A DNA stretch of 64,000 bases from Pictodentalium vernedei (GCA_031216915.1 CM062295.1:177148927-177212926); one strand, 5' to 3'; shown: positions 11,387 through 21,589, counted from the stretch's first letter. Translations and numbers: made by a program. The notes: generated by a model not told the origin, from the letters alone.

Positions 11387-12515
11387 CTAGAATCAGTTCG
11401 GACTTCTCGAGAAAACATGGTGCAGGTCGTAACATGGTCACTGCAGCTCATTACTACATTACATTATTACCATAGATGCATGTACTTTATCATCAATTCT
11501 ACAGCTCTTCAAAGCAAGGCAGGCAACTGGAGCCACTGCGTATACACAAGCAACCAAGAACCAACTCCACAATGCTGGACTACGTGTAAGAACACCCAAC
11601 GTTTGTGTTCAATTGCGAAGAAGATACATACATTCCAGGGTTGAGTGGCGGACAGATCACCAAACACAAAACAGCCTTAACTCTTTACCAAATGTAACAG
11701 AAAAACTTTACCGGCGCTATTCACAAAATTCACCATTCAATTTTCATTACTTTTTCATTTTTCAGTCCCAAAAACATAGCTTACGAACCGTAATTGGAAC
11801 CAGACTGTTGAATCTAATGAGGGACCATAAGCTATGTTTTGATGAACAAAATGGTTATTCACGAATTTTGTTTGCAAGTGTCGTCCACTTTTCGTGTTTG
11901 GTAAAGGGTTAATAGTCTGTCTTTTTACTTATGGAACCAGATTCCGTCTAGTCCCTCTGGATAGATGCACCAGAATATGGAGAAGAATCAATAAGAGGTC
12001 AGATGATGCCAGTGTGGCGGTGCATTACTGGTATGGTTTCCTGGCTCAGTAATGGTGTGGGAGGCTTTCTTGTCTGGATGGCCACCCAGACCGCAAATTT
12101 TCATCCAGAATTTGAATGTAAAATTGTACAGAAATGAGAATTTGGAACCTTTTGCGCGACGTATGCAAGAGCTGTAAGTGCAGACTCAATTCAAATGGAT
12201 GATAATGTCAGCCCCTCCCCCCCCCCCCCCCCGAACCAGATTGATGACCAATTAAATCGACTGGAAAAGAATTCAGTGCGTGTAATGGCTAGCATTCTCA
12301 CTCATTTTCAGTGCAATAGGGCATGGGTGGGGACAGGCTTCAGACTACACGGTAGCTCCTCCCATCCAATTTAATACTCAACAAGAACTCAGAAAAACGT
12401 CTTGTTGGTAAATAGAACAATCTGTCACAACAGACATTCGGAAATTGGTCCAAGAATGAGAGAACGCTGTCAGAGATGTGCTGAATGCCAGAGAGGGAGT
12501 TCCTGCATACTAAAA
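11387..12515 (+). pseudogene. Tc1-like transposase pseudogene (split by MITE)
   Basis: Transposase-like pieces appear in the expected order over several frames. A DNA-binding/linker part is readable from about 11425 (VTAAHYYI). About 11500-11660 gives an inverted-repeat-binding-domain-like stretch ending RVEWRTDH. About 11925-11990 gives TRFRLVPLDRCTRIWRR, like the family's 'DESRF' segment. About 12112-12170 gives NLNVKLYRNENLEPFARRMQ. Near 12195 MDDNVSP corresponds to the family's DNARPH. A decayed 'EHVWD' segment follows near 12315-12350, and the C-terminus is VLNAREGVPAY then TAA at 12512-12514. Stops, frameshifts and the 228-bp insertion at 11681-11908 show it is dead. Confidence 0.8.
11681..11908. 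mobile_element. TTAA-flanked palindromic MITE (CCCTTTACC family)
   Basis: Perfect TTAA flanks (11677-11680 and 11909-11912) bound a 228-bp element starting CTCTTTACC and ending GGTAAAGGG. The inner arms AACATAGCTTA..TAAGCTATGTT form a hairpin. TTAA duplication with CCC-type ends is the piggyBac signature; assignment to that superfamily is inference. It interrupts the Tc1-like transposase between its linker and 'DESRF'-like segments. Confidence 0.85.
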
Positions 12516-12864
12516 CCGCTTTTCTTGTGATGAATAAATCGTTTTTGATGAAATTGTGTTGTTCTGTGGCCGAGGGTGACAATTTCCACATTCCTTGATT
12601 TCACCGTGTATCATAGCACAGAGGTAAGAACAGTTGAAAGAGTTAGGGGAACGTTTTTTCTCAACTATGTGGACATTGATTAGAACCGCGCATTTTCCAC
12701 CCACTTTATATAATCTTATTTGCTGTACAAGGATTGGCAAACAAGTTATGCAACTTATATTGACGCATCTCCTTGGCCTAATGACGCTTGTGTGTGGGAT
12801 GACATTCGTAGCGGCAACTTCCTGGCCTAGTGCTTTTCGAATACTACGAAGAGATATTTAGCCT

Positions 12865-13095
12865 GCACTGAGTGTGTCTCTCTCCGCATAGAGGGCAGTC
12901 ATTTTACGTTCTCCCGATAGGACGGTACGTTGTGACAGCATCAACCCCACAGTTGATGCTGACAGAGAGTGTTTGGACACGTCGAGAACTTTCCCCTTCC
13001 GGGGATCGATTTTGGGACCTCTTCCATGAGAGACCAGCGCACTCATCTACTCAGTTACCACTCAGCAATCACTCTATTCCACCCATTTACCTTTA
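12865..13095 (-). mobile_element. tRNA-like SINE, different family
   Basis: On the minus strand a head with AACTGAGTAGATGAGTGCGC (A-box-like) and GGTCCCAAAATCGATCCCC (B-box-like) is followed by an unrelated body with an inverted repeat GTGACAGCATCAACC/GGTTGATGCTGTCAC-like segment near 12926-12960. It sits between the dead transposase and the right end of the Tc1-like element. Head boxes are degenerate and the boundaries are approximate. Confidence 0.5.
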
Positions 13096-13179
13096 ATGTT
13101 CAAATATGTGGACGGCTGAGATGTGATCCTTAACAAATTGTGACTAGTTTTCAAAACTAAAAATTCTTTAAAGTTGTCT

Positions 13180-13255
13180 CGAATGAGAACCGAGTGGCCT
13201 TACCCAGAACGTTCTACCACCATACCAACTGAGCTAACGACAATCCCGCCAAAAG
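13180..13255 (-). repeat. tRNA-like fragment (SINE head or tRNA relic)
   Basis: The minus strand reads GTCGTTAGCTCAGTTGGTAT, an A-box-like segment, then GGTAAGGCCACTCGGTTCTC and ATTCGAG, a weak B-box. No full cloverleaf can be drawn, so it is not called a tRNA gene. Confidence 0.4.
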
Positions 13256-13259
13256 GTTG

Positions 13260-13705
13260 GAATTATCTCTGCTAGTATGTTGATTCACATTCACAACCCA
13301 CCCAAAGACAGATATACGAAAACGGACAATTACTGATTGAGATTGTTTGTGTGGAATTGTCTATGATAGTTTTTTGTTCAGTTTCGGACCTAGCTCAATG
13401 CCTGGTGGGATAGCTTGACACAGGCGATAGAAAATCAAAAAACTGCAGTTGCATCCTCACGGCAAACGATCCATGGGATATCTCAGAATAATCCGGCTAT
13501 TTATAGATAATAGCATTTATATTCTGAAAAGACAAATCTGTGTCGATTGTGTTGGATTGAGAAGACTGACAGGCTCAAAAGTGAAAATAGTCATCTGTTA
13601 TTGAGCAGCGAACTGCACACAAAAAACTACAATCAAACTTTTCATTTTTCTGGAGACCAACATTCATCGGGGAACTTGAAGACAAAACAGCCAACTCACA
13701 AACAT
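13260..13705. other. Non-coding stretch, nothing recognised
   Basis: Only a short motif-free ORF (81 codons from 13547) is present, running into the repeat that follows. Confidence 0.4.
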
Positions 13706-13709
13706 GGGC

Positions 13710-14016
13710 GTGACAACCGTTACTTCTTCCCAGTTCCTTATTCTTCATTCGTTATCAGCCGATTTTATCAGTTGATAACGAATGTCAAATGAGGAACTGG
13801 GAATAGGTAATGGTTTTGAACCGTTATTTATTCCCAGTTCCTTATCCGACATTCATTATCACTCGATTTTATCAGTTGATAACGAATAAAGAACTGGGAA
13901 GACGGTTTTGAACAATTCCTTATTCCCACTTCCTTATTTGACATTCCTTATTTATCGATTTTATCGGTTGTTAAAGAAGGTCGAATAAGGAACTGGGAAT
14001 AAATAATGGTTGTCAC
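13710..14016. repeat. Palindromic element in triplicate
   Basis: Three head-to-tail hairpins carry CCCAGTTCCTTATTCGACAT..GATTTTATC..GAATAAGGAACTGGG-type arms. The block is bounded by TGACAACCGTTACT on the left and AATGGTTGTCA on the right. A single-unit copy with the same bounds lies at 46378-46492. A C-run and (CA)n follow directly (14017-14052). Confidence 0.8.
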
Positions 14017-14052
14017 CCCCCCCCCCCCCCCCCCCCTCCACACACACACAAA
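14017..14052. repeat. Poly-C run with (CA)n
   Basis: A C-run of about 20 bases is interrupted by T and followed by ACACACACACA. Similar compound runs are at 6003-6040, 34389-34470, 34662-34705 and 47397-47430. Run lengths in such tracts are unreliable in assemblies. Confidence 0.85.
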
Positions 14053-14289
14053 CTACGATTGAAATTTCGTTCGGACGACAACAATGTGGAGTTAGAAAAA
14101 ATTAAGTTATTGAATGAAAATGCTTCTGGAGAAACCACAAACAGTCCCAAAAGTAACCTAACTCTTCTTAGGCGTGAGGTGATTGCAACATATCCTTCGA
14201 AAACATTCGGGTGGGGGGTTACGAATTCCTAGAAATATCTTAGTTACGTCGTTTCAATAACGTGTGAACAATCATCCGTAATTCTGTCC

Positions 14290-14350
14290 GAAATGATATG
14301 ACGCTAACTGTTAAAAGTATCATTAAACCCCAGTACACAAACAAGCAAAC
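14290..14350 (+). mobile_element. SINE 3' end fragment
   Basis: TGTCCGAAATGATATGACGC, then GTTAAAAGTATCATTAAACC and an ACAAACAAG tail, match the 3' terminus of the SINEs at 5035-5163 and 55748-56135. Confidence 0.6.
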
Positions 14351-14504
14351 ACATCCTGTGGTAATTAGGTTCTGAAGTCCCCAAGTTCTTACAGATCCAG
14401 AAAGTACGGGTATGCGCTTATATGGCATAGCCGCCGTATGCGTGCTATTATTAAACACTTAAATATAAATAAAAATATATGTTGTCTTTCATTAATTTAG
14501 CTAC

Positions 14505-14575
14505 TATTGTCCGTCCGTCCGTCCGGGCGTCCGTCCGTCTGTCTGTCTGTCTTCCCATCCGTCCGTCTGGACCTT
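14505..14575. repeat. (CCGT/CTGT)n microsatellite
   Basis: Imperfect GTCC and GTCT repeats lie directly upstream of the first recognisable OvoA exon, about 110 bases from its acceptor. Confidence 0.85.
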
Positions 14576-14681
14576 GTCATTATTCCTCTTTTTTCTGGTT
14601 GGTTTTGTGGGAAGAATATGAAACCAGACCATCCTGTCGTTACACGAGTTTTATATTATGTACACTTTTCTTATATTTTAG

Positions 14682-14846
14682 CCTGTTAACATGTTTCCTC
14701 CGTCAAGTACAGGATTTTGTGACGTATTTGGAAATGTTTGGGAATGGACAGAAGATCAGTTCAACGGGCTGTGTGGTTTCAAATCTCACTATCTGTATGA
14801 CGACTTCTCAGCACCGTGCTTTGATGGCCGTCATAACATTATTCAG
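14682..14846 (+). CDS. OvoA: OvoA exon a: end of FGE-like catalytic domain
   Basis: An acceptor TTATATTTTAG ends at 14681 and a donor GTGTGT starts at 14847; both ends are phase 0, giving 55 codons. It starts PVNMFPP and contains CDVFGNVWEWTED, the NVWEW-type signature of formylglycine-generating-enzyme-like (FGE-sulfatase) domains. YDDFSAPCFDGRHN follows, which is diagnostic for OvoA as opposed to generic FGE or EgtB proteins. It ends ..HNIIQ, continued by GGSW in the next exon. The upstream exon that should precede PVNMF was looked for in 1-14681 and not recognised. An exon upstream of the window, a diverged one, or a very short one are all possible. Confidence 0.95.
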
Positions 14847-14976
14847 GTGTGTATGAACCGAATCACAACATATGAAGACAAGTTCTTTGGTCACCAGTCT
14901 AATTTTGTTACAAATCTGACGCTGCCCCCATATCTCCGATAAATGAATGTAATTACCGGAATGCGTTTATTATCAG

Positions 14977-15040
<64 letters not shown>

Positions 15041-15985
15041 ATTTCTATATGTTCGTCACAAACATAAATTAAGATTCTCATTCCAACGAGCCTCTTCCAG
15101 CAAGGGGAGATAATCTATTGTAAAACTTGAAACCAACCCCCCACTCCAACCCCTTTCATTATACTTACTCCACCACTGATCATACGTATAAAATTTGAAA
15201 ATGCATTCAGTATTACAGTAGACACGATCTTCACAACGTATTTATTCTTGGCACAAATGGCATTCACGACTATTACCAACAATTCAGTATATTACAGTGC
15301 CCCTAGGAAAATTGCCCTTATCCTGAATACGGATCGAAAGTTCAAAATATGATTTTACCACAGTATAAAATCTGGTAATTTTATTGGCCAAAGAGTGGTT
15401 TTTGAATATTGCTCCACCCAGCCAATACGTATCTACAACCTGCTCTCGCCTGATATGAAAAATATGAATATGAAGAGTATGTGATTAATCTTAAATAGTT
15501 ACATTTGATAACAGTATGTGTAGAAAAAGACAAAAAACATTCTTATTCGATACAAAATAAATAATGGTATAATGAAAGTTGTATATCTTCCTTTTTATCA
15601 TTCACTTTAAATAATGGAACCGTGACAAAATTTTCTTCAGTATTATATTAGTTTGAAAACAGTAGATTTAGTAATAGGAATTTATCATATGACTATGACA
15701 TTTTTACCCTAAATATCACTACTGTTTGACGATGTTTTCCAAACTGTTGTATCACACCGAGTGAGATTTTTCCGGATCAAAAGTCCATATCACACTCTTA
15801 CGGAAATCAAAAATCCATATCACACTCCCACGGAAATATCCGAGAGTTTCCGTGAATAGTTTTCGTAACTAGGGAAGTCGTTGTTGTTTCGTCTGCTATT
15901 TTGTAACCGGCTTTTCACCGCATATTAATTAAAATGGCAAATTTGGGTGAATTTGACATTGAAACAAAGTCATATGATAAACATA
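14847..15985. other. OvoA intron start, (ATT)n at 14976-15037
   Basis: This is non-coding, AT-rich intron. A clean (ATT)n trinucleotide run of about 60 bases lies at 14976-15037. Near 15770-15830 a duplicated AAAAGTCCATATCACACTC / AAAATCCATATCACACTCC pair occurs. Nothing coding is seen. Confidence 0.6.
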
Positions 15986-15987
15986 TC

Positions 15988-16127
15988 ATCATAACAGTGT
16001 GTTGATCCGTGTCGTCGCATCACGTCTCGTTGAGGTGGCCAGGTTTTCGGCAGCTCGTGTGATCCGAAAATCTGGCCACCTCAACTCGACATGATACTAC
16101 GACATGGATCAACACACTGTTATGATA
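15988..16127. repeat. Long hairpin in OvoA intron
   Basis: ATCATAACAGTGTGTTGATCC at the left pairs with GGATCAACACACTGTTATGAT at the right, and the inner GAGGTGGCCAGGTTTTCGG pairs imperfectly with CCGAAAATCTGGCCACCTC. The arms are about 65 bases. No second copy was recognised in the window. Confidence 0.8.
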
Positions 16128-16425
16128 ATATCTATATATTATGACTATTGCACGGTTTGTAGTTGCCAATGCCTTTGGATTGCCGCTGATTTGCCGTGGC
16201 ATTTTTTTACCTAAATAGTGATCATCTAGTAGGAATTGTCCACGTGTGTTTACTCTTCCGAAAAAACTGAAGTGAAGCAGCTGGTGAACTCGAAACATTG
16301 GTGTGTGTTTACCATTGGTTTGCAATATTTATAGACATCTACAAGGAAATATGCGAAAATGTTTCCGAAAACAAAATAGGTTGAGTTTTCATGAAAACAC
16401 TTTTGGTAGTCTGATATTCCTTTAA

Positions 16426-17090
16426 CGGGTTGAGGGCTGGATTATTTTTGGTAGTCTTGAATTGTTATTCGAAATTTGTTTTATTACAAATTATTGGAGA
16501 GTGCCCACAGGCACTCTCCAATAATTTGTAATAAAACAAATTTATATAAATTCATACAAACTAAATGGGGAGCATTGGCGAAGCGAGACCAGTTCTCGTT
16601 AGATCACCGAAATTAAGCAACGTCAAGCCCGGTTAATCCTTGGATGGGTAACCACTCAGCGATTGGTTCCCGTAGTAGTGGCCGTTGTGCGATCAGCAAA
16701 GTTTGTGTGTGTGACTCTGTGACGTTGAATCATGTGCCAGCTGTGAACGTTGGGAATGTTCACAAGTACTACGCAATCCTCACCGTAAATAGGTGTAAAA
16801 TAGGGACCTGTTAGGGCGCTTGCCTGCGTGCCCGTCTATGGAGCACCGGCAGTATGCTCCGTTGAGTTCAGTGGAGAATGTCATGGAATGAACAAAGGGT
16901 GCGTATGCCTATGGTACTGGGTAATAATTTTAGTCAGAGAGACCTGTGGTGGATTTTAGACGTTAACATTGCATTATTATAGTATTTGCGTTTGGCTGAA
17001 TATGAAACATGAGCCAGGAAAATGTCGGCTTTTGCTCTGGTAGCCTCATTTTTCTGAACGCCCTGATAGTAGCTTCTAACGCTCAGCCAG
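16426..17090. mobile_element. TTAA-bounded MITE, CTGGCTGAG family, split by a SINE
   Basis: TTAA flanks (16422-16425 and 17091-17094) enclose ends CGGGTTGAG and CTCAGCCAG. The left part matches the reverse complement of the right part of the element at 25045-25284, including GGCTGGATTATTTTTGG and the TTATTGGAGAGTGCC hairpin at 16478-16543. The right part resumes near 16965 with TGGCTGAATATGAAA. The block between about 16566 and 16935 is a 5S-headed SINE, i.e. a nested insertion. Confidence 0.75.
16566..16935 (+). mobile_element. 5S-rRNA-headed SINE
   Basis: About 16577-16675 closely follows animal 5S rRNA: CAGTTCTCGTTAGATCACCG, AAATTAAGCAACGTCAAGCC, CGGTTAATCCTTGGATGGGT and AACCACTCAGCG, covering the A box, intermediate element and C box of a type 1 RNA polymerase III promoter. 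The body that follows (GCACCGGCAGTATGCTCCGT, etc.) differs from that of the other SINEs here. Substitutions in conserved positions and the unrelated 3' part rule out a functional 5S gene. Confidence 0.8.
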
Positions 17091-17099
17091 TTAATTAAT

Positions 17100-17940
17100 T
17101 CTGTACTCTTTTAATTTTTGTCTGACTTTCTGAAAAATTACCAGATTTCTAAGGTTGTCATGTAAATTCTATGAGGCCTATGATGGGTTATAATAATCAG
17201 TCTTATTTATTAGATATGATATTTTCTTTCCAAGCATAACCTATAATCAAAACAAGACAGATATGGTTTTAAACTCGGCAGATAGGATTGCGATCTCCGT
17301 TGATATGAACCAAGCTAGAGTTGCCCCCTTGGTGCGTTACTATGCGCAGCGCAACCAATTTGTTTACATCGAAATCTTTGATAGTTATTCGTTGAACGAA
17401 AGAAAATTGTCATTACTAGACACAATGGAGTGGTTTGAAACCGATTTTTTTTATATTTTGTATAAGGAATTAATGATGGCAATAAGTAAGAGTAGGGTGG
17501 ATGAAGAGAAGAAAGAGGTGAATTGCACAGAACATTCAACGCAAACTAAGATTCAGAGTAAAAAGTGGAGATTCATCGGAGTGGGAGAGATAGTTTGTCT
17601 ACCCGAATGCCGTGGCTTCTCCCCGATGGAGAAGCCGAGGCCTTCGAATGATTGAACTAGGAAAAGAGGAGACTTCGGACTTTGTGAAAAGGATGAGAAA
17701 CAACGATGCTGATAGAAAGCTGTGGCAGATCTGGGAACATTCTGCAGTTATTGGTTTTGGTTTAATAAATATGGAAGTTATTCTCTGGACAGTTTCATAT
17801 CGGCCGAGATATTAGCCCTCGGTAACGTCACATCAGCCTTAGTGATTTTGGTCTCATGCTCAAGTCTCCTCTGGTTGATATCTCTCTGTCGATATGAAAC
17901 TAACCAAGTAATAACCCCTAATTACCATGTTGAGGTGTAT
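17100..17940. other. Intronic stretch with one 130-codon ORF, no family
   Basis: An ORF at 17263-17655 (+) encodes about 130 residues without recognisable motifs. Overlapping ORFs of 67 and 78 codons follow in other frames. There is no splice logic linking it to OvoA and no neighbour supports a gene, so it is left uncalled. Confidence 0.35.
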
Positions 17941-17947
17941 ATACAGA

Positions 17948-18049
17948 ATATACCCTAGTAACTTTGTGTACCAAATGTTCACCGCGAGTGGAGAAGTGGT
18001 GTTAACCACGTGTGGTGAACATTTGGTACACCAAGCTACTTTGGGTATA
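17948..18049. repeat. Hairpin in OvoA intron
   Basis: AATATACCCTAGTAACTTTG and TGTACCAAATGTTCACC pair with GGTGAACATTTGGTACA and AGCTACTTTGGGTATAT. The arms are about 40 bases around a GTGGAGAAGTGGTGTTAACC loop. No other copy was recognised. Confidence 0.75.
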
Positions 18050-18150
18050 TTTTATTTATACCATGATCGTTAGATTATTAAGAGTCGCTATTTATTATTT
18101 TTTCTCGATTTTACTGAGCAGCAGCCGTACATACGTGCCAATTTGTTTTT

Positions 18151-19553
18151 AGTTCACCTGACTTTCAGTCAGGAGAGCTATAGTAATCACTCACCGTCCG
18201 TCGTCTGTCGTCCGTCGTCCGTGAACATGGTGTTTGCGTCTTCTCCTCCCAAACCGCTGAACCAATTTAATTGATATTTGAGATATCGCAATTTACTTTT
18301 GTTCAAATCAAATTGCCTCGCCCCTCGGTAGGGCCACGCCCAAAAAGTGTGCTTAAATCTTAAAAAATCTTCTTCTCATGAACCATCAGTAGCAGAGACA
18401 TGATATTTGGTGTGCAGCTTTCTTTTGAGGTGTAGACTCAGAATGGAATGGTAAAAAAATATTGCTATCGGTTTTATCATGGGGTACTTTTTGTGGACTT
18501 TTGAAAAAGTGCTGAGTCAGCATTTTTTACACTGTGGGTAATGGGAAAAACTTTGTAAGACTACTTTTCTCCCAAACCACTGCTCCAAAAGCTTTCAAAT
18601 TTCACATATATCATCTTTGAAAGATTGTTTCACGTGTTTATTGAAATCAAATCCCTGGGTCCATATTTGGGCTCTCTAGGGAGCCCAAATGTTGAAATTA
18701 GTGCAGTATGAGGAATATTTTTGAAAAGTCCTTTTCTTCAGATCTACCTATGAGAATCTTCTAATATTTGGTATGCAGCATGCTTAGTGGGTGAGATTCA
18801 AGTCTGTTCAAGCCAAGTCCCTAGGTTCATATTTGGGCTCACTGAAGGAGCCCGAATTATAACTTAGATCAAAATGATGAATTTTCTTTAAAAATCTTCT
18901 TCTTCAGGTCCAGTAGTCGGAATGCTTTGATATTTGGTATGCAGCATCCTTAGGGGGTGAGATTCAAGTTTGTTCAAGCCATGTCCCTAGGTCCATATTT
19001 GGGCTCACTGCGGGAGCTCGAATTGTAACTTAGTTCAAAATGAGGAATTTTCTTTAAAAATCTTCTTCTTCAGATTCAGCAGTCGAAATGTTTTGATATT
19101 TGGTATGCAGCATCCTAATGCGGGCGAAATTCAAATTTGTTCAAGCCAAGTCCCTGGGTTCATATTTGGGTTCACTGTGGGAGCCCGAATTATAACTTAT
19201 GTTCAATTTGAGGAATATTCTTCAAAAATCTTCTCCTTCACATCCACCACTCAGAATCTTTTAATGTTTGGTATACAGCATCCCACTGGAGGTGAGATTC
19301 AAGTTTGTTCAAGCTAAGTACGTGGGTTCATATTTGGGCTCCCTGTGTGAGCCCGAATTATTACTTAGTTCAATATGAGGAATATTCTTTAAAAATCTTT
19401 TTTTTTAGATCCACTGGTCAGAATCTTTGGATATATGGTATAAGTTTTTCTTACGAGGGGCAGATGCTACTTGTTGAAATCAATTCCTTGGCTTGATATT
19501 TAGGCTACCATGTCAGGTGAGCGCCCTCAGGCCCCCTGGGGCCTCTTGTTGTT
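18151..19553. mobile_element. Tandem-cored Helentron/'pearl'-like element 1
   Basis: The left end carries CACCTGACTTTCAGTCAGG (a hairpin) followed by a CCGTCCGTCGTC microsatellite. The core has about seven diverged units of about 165-175 bp with CTTTGATATTTGGTATGCAG, TTCATATTTGGGCTC and AAAAATCTTCTTCTTCAGAT. The right end is GTCAGGTGAGCG followed by a hairpin AGGCCCCCTGGGGCCT and CTTGTT. The layout recalls non-autonomous Helentrons of bivalves; no Rep/helicase ORF is present. Superfamily assignment is inference. Confidence 0.75.
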
Positions 19554-19559
19554 TACATG

Positions 19560-20745
19560 AGCATCGGTGGGTGGTACTTCCACTGCCAATTTTATCACCG
19601 AAAAGAAATAGAAAAAGAAACAGGGCCTTTTTAATAACAAAATAACATACTGTTTCGAGTTATGGATGCTTTATTAACATGAGGCAATGCATGTTTGTTA
19701 ATTTTGGGTGTTTTATAGGGTAAAGTCATTTCAAAACGTAATAAATAATTACCACTTTCATTTCACTCTTCGCGAGGTGAAAGATAAATTTTGATATGTT
19801 CGCATTGAGGTCGACGTCATCAAAGGTCAACTTGGATGTAGTTCCACTGTTGGTGTAAATTTTAGCTATTGAAATCCCATTGCTGGCGTGTTCACCACGG
19901 TTGGTGTATAAAGCTAACATTTATGACATAGGTTTTTCATATACAGTAGAATAGGTAATCATGGTGTAAAAAAGAGTTAATTGTCGAGTTTTTGGAACAA
20001 TTAATAGTTTCAGTAAATTGCAAGTTGTAGGAGGCACAAACTGAGGATCCGATGATCCTGAATGTTTTGATGAAACAACGTACGAATGTTTACAAATACT
20101 AACCATATTTAATGGTGAAAGTACTATTGATTGATAACATTCTTTTGAAATATTTTGTATCTCACGTGACTTTCCCACCCTTTGTTATTGCTTGAAGCAG
20201 TCGAGAGCTTGAAACAAGCATCCGTATCTCACCAATCCAAGGACAACAACTGTCCAATTGTACAAGCAATTGTATGTGGCATTACAACAATGGTTGGAAA
20301 ATGTTACACTCCAGTATATTGCTAATAATTTAATGATTCCAGCCGAGGTGTAACTGTTAACTCCCTGCCTAACGCGACAGACGGACGATATTTCCAGAAC
20401 CATTTCTCGGATAAATTTAAAGAAAATCTTATTTTTTCCTCAAAAGTGAAGCTTATAACCTTCATTGTAACGAGCTTGATAGCTTGTTATAAGGAGGGGA
20501 GATCAGCTCTGTTTCGGGGGCAGATGTTAAAAAATAATAAAATTTGAAAGGCGATTTTTATGAGTAACCCTGGTGGGATATGGACGTTACCTTAAATAGA
20601 GGGTTAACATACAGCGACTACTTTCTATGATAGGGTTCTAAGAGAGGTACACTGACATTTTTTAACCTGTGGTTATTCTGTTTTAACCTCTCTGTAGAAC
20701 TTGGATCATGAGAGGGGACTGTTGCCATATGCCACGTGATGTATG
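19560..20745. other. Non-coding intron, nothing recognised
   Basis: Small ORFs (up to 85 codons, minus strand) lack motifs. A weak inverted repeat TAACGAGCTTGATAGCTTGTTA lies near 20468-20490. Confidence 0.45.
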
Positions 20746-20750
20746 TTTAA

Positions 20751-20984
20751 CCCTTTAACCAACGTAACTGTCAAAACCGGCTAACGCTATTCACAAAATT
20801 CACCATTCAATTTTATTTACTTTTTCATTTTTTGTCACATAAACATAGCTTATGACCCCTCATTGGAATGAGCTCATTCCAATGAGGGGTCATGAGCTAT
20901 GTTTTTCATGCAAAAAAATGCAAAAAATAGTTATTCAAGAATTTTTTTTGTAAGTGTCGTCAGGTTTTTGTGTTAGGTAAAAGG
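20751..20984. mobile_element. TTAA-flanked palindromic MITE (CCCTTTACC family)
   Basis: TTAA at 20747-20750 and 20985-20988 flank a 234-bp element with a central hairpin TGACCCCTCATTGGAATGAG..CATTCCAATGAGGGGTCA. The outer parts (AACCGGCTAACGCTATTCAC, AGTGTCGTCAGG) match the copy at 11681-11908, so both belong to the same subfamily. Confidence 0.85.
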
Positions 20985-20998
20985 TTAACAAGATATAT

Positions 20999-21307
20999 GA
21001 GAGCGCGATGGCTCGTTGATTAGAGCAATGCGCTTTAAACCGAAAGGTCGATGGTTTCATCCTCTCTCGCGCCATTTGCGCTGTGTCCTGGGGCAAGGCA
21101 CTTCATCCCGATTGCCCACGTGGGAACACGGTGGCGCTCTGTACTAAAAGGTGCAGCACGTCGACGGTTGAACCATTGTTTACTCGGTGTAGTAAGAGTC
21201 TGACAGTTCCTCACGCTAAACGGCGGTTCTCTCTGGATATTTCGACTTCTTCCACCCTTAAAACTGTCTTTTGAAAATGTTGTTAAAACCCTAATAAACA
21301 AACAAAT
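20999..21307 (+). mobile_element. tRNA-headed SINE
   Basis: The head GAGAGCGCGATGGCTCGTTG has an A-box-like segment and CGATGGTTTCATCC a decayed B box. The body matches the common SINE: GGGCAAGGCACTTCATCC, GATTGCCCACGTGGGAAC, GGTTCTCTCTGG, CACCCTTAAAACTGTC. The tail is CCCTAATAAACAAACAAAT. It lies about 100 bp before OvoA exon b and immediately after the MITE at 20751-20984. Confidence 0.8.
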
Positions 21308-21404
21308 AACTAACTATATGCCCATTATTTACCATGATTTGTGTGGAGCGTATAAACTCAATATTTGTTGGTGGGTAGGTTACATTTCTTGTTAAATATT
21401 GCAG

Positions 21405-21585
21405 GGTGGATCCTGGATATCGACTGGTCTTGAGGCTTCACGATTCGCAAGATTTGCATTCCGTCGACATTTCTTTCAACACTTGGGTTTCAGAGTCGTT
21501 CGATACAACACATCAGAAGAAAAAGTAAATTTGCCTGTGAGAGTTATTCACTCCGATGTGTTTGTACTTGGATTAGGAGTTCAAG
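21405..21585 (+). CDS. OvoA: OvoA exon b: C-terminal FGE-like segment
   Basis: Acceptor ATATTGCAG ends at 21404 and donor GTATAT starts at 21586; 60 codons plus one base (phase 1 intron follows). It reads GGSWISTGLEASRFARFAFR then RHFFQHLGFRVVR, the strongly conserved C-terminus of the FGE-like domain in OvoA. The linker to the methyltransferase domain (..IHSDVFVLGLGVQ) follows. GGSW completes the HNIIQ ending of the previous exon. Confidence 0.95.
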
Positions 21586-21589
21586 GTAT

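Larger units (their letters stand above)
9868..13148 (+). mobile_element. Tc1-like transposon, heavily nested
   Basis: The left end reads CTACTCAAAATTTGTTAAGG followed by ATCACAC. The right end (13123-13148) is its inverted counterpart, GTGATCCTTAACAAATTGTG then ACTAGT. Between them lie degenerate Tc1-type transposase pieces in order on the + strand. Removing the hAT-like element (10350-11378), the TTAA MITE (11681-11908), the SINE (12865-13095) and the small palindrome (9916-9988) leaves roughly 1.7-1.9 kb, the usual Tc1 size. The flanking bases are AT-rich, consistent with TA insertion. Confidence 0.8.

Noticed and set aside
16577-16680. 5S rRNA gene
   Set aside because: The first part is clearly 5S-like, but conserved positions differ and the sequence continues into an unrelated body, so it is a SINE head.
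17263-17655. 130-codon + strand ORF in an OvoA intron
   Set aside because: No recognisable domain, no splice or operon logic, and overlapping open frames on other phases; chance ORF in AT-moderate intron is the simplest reading.
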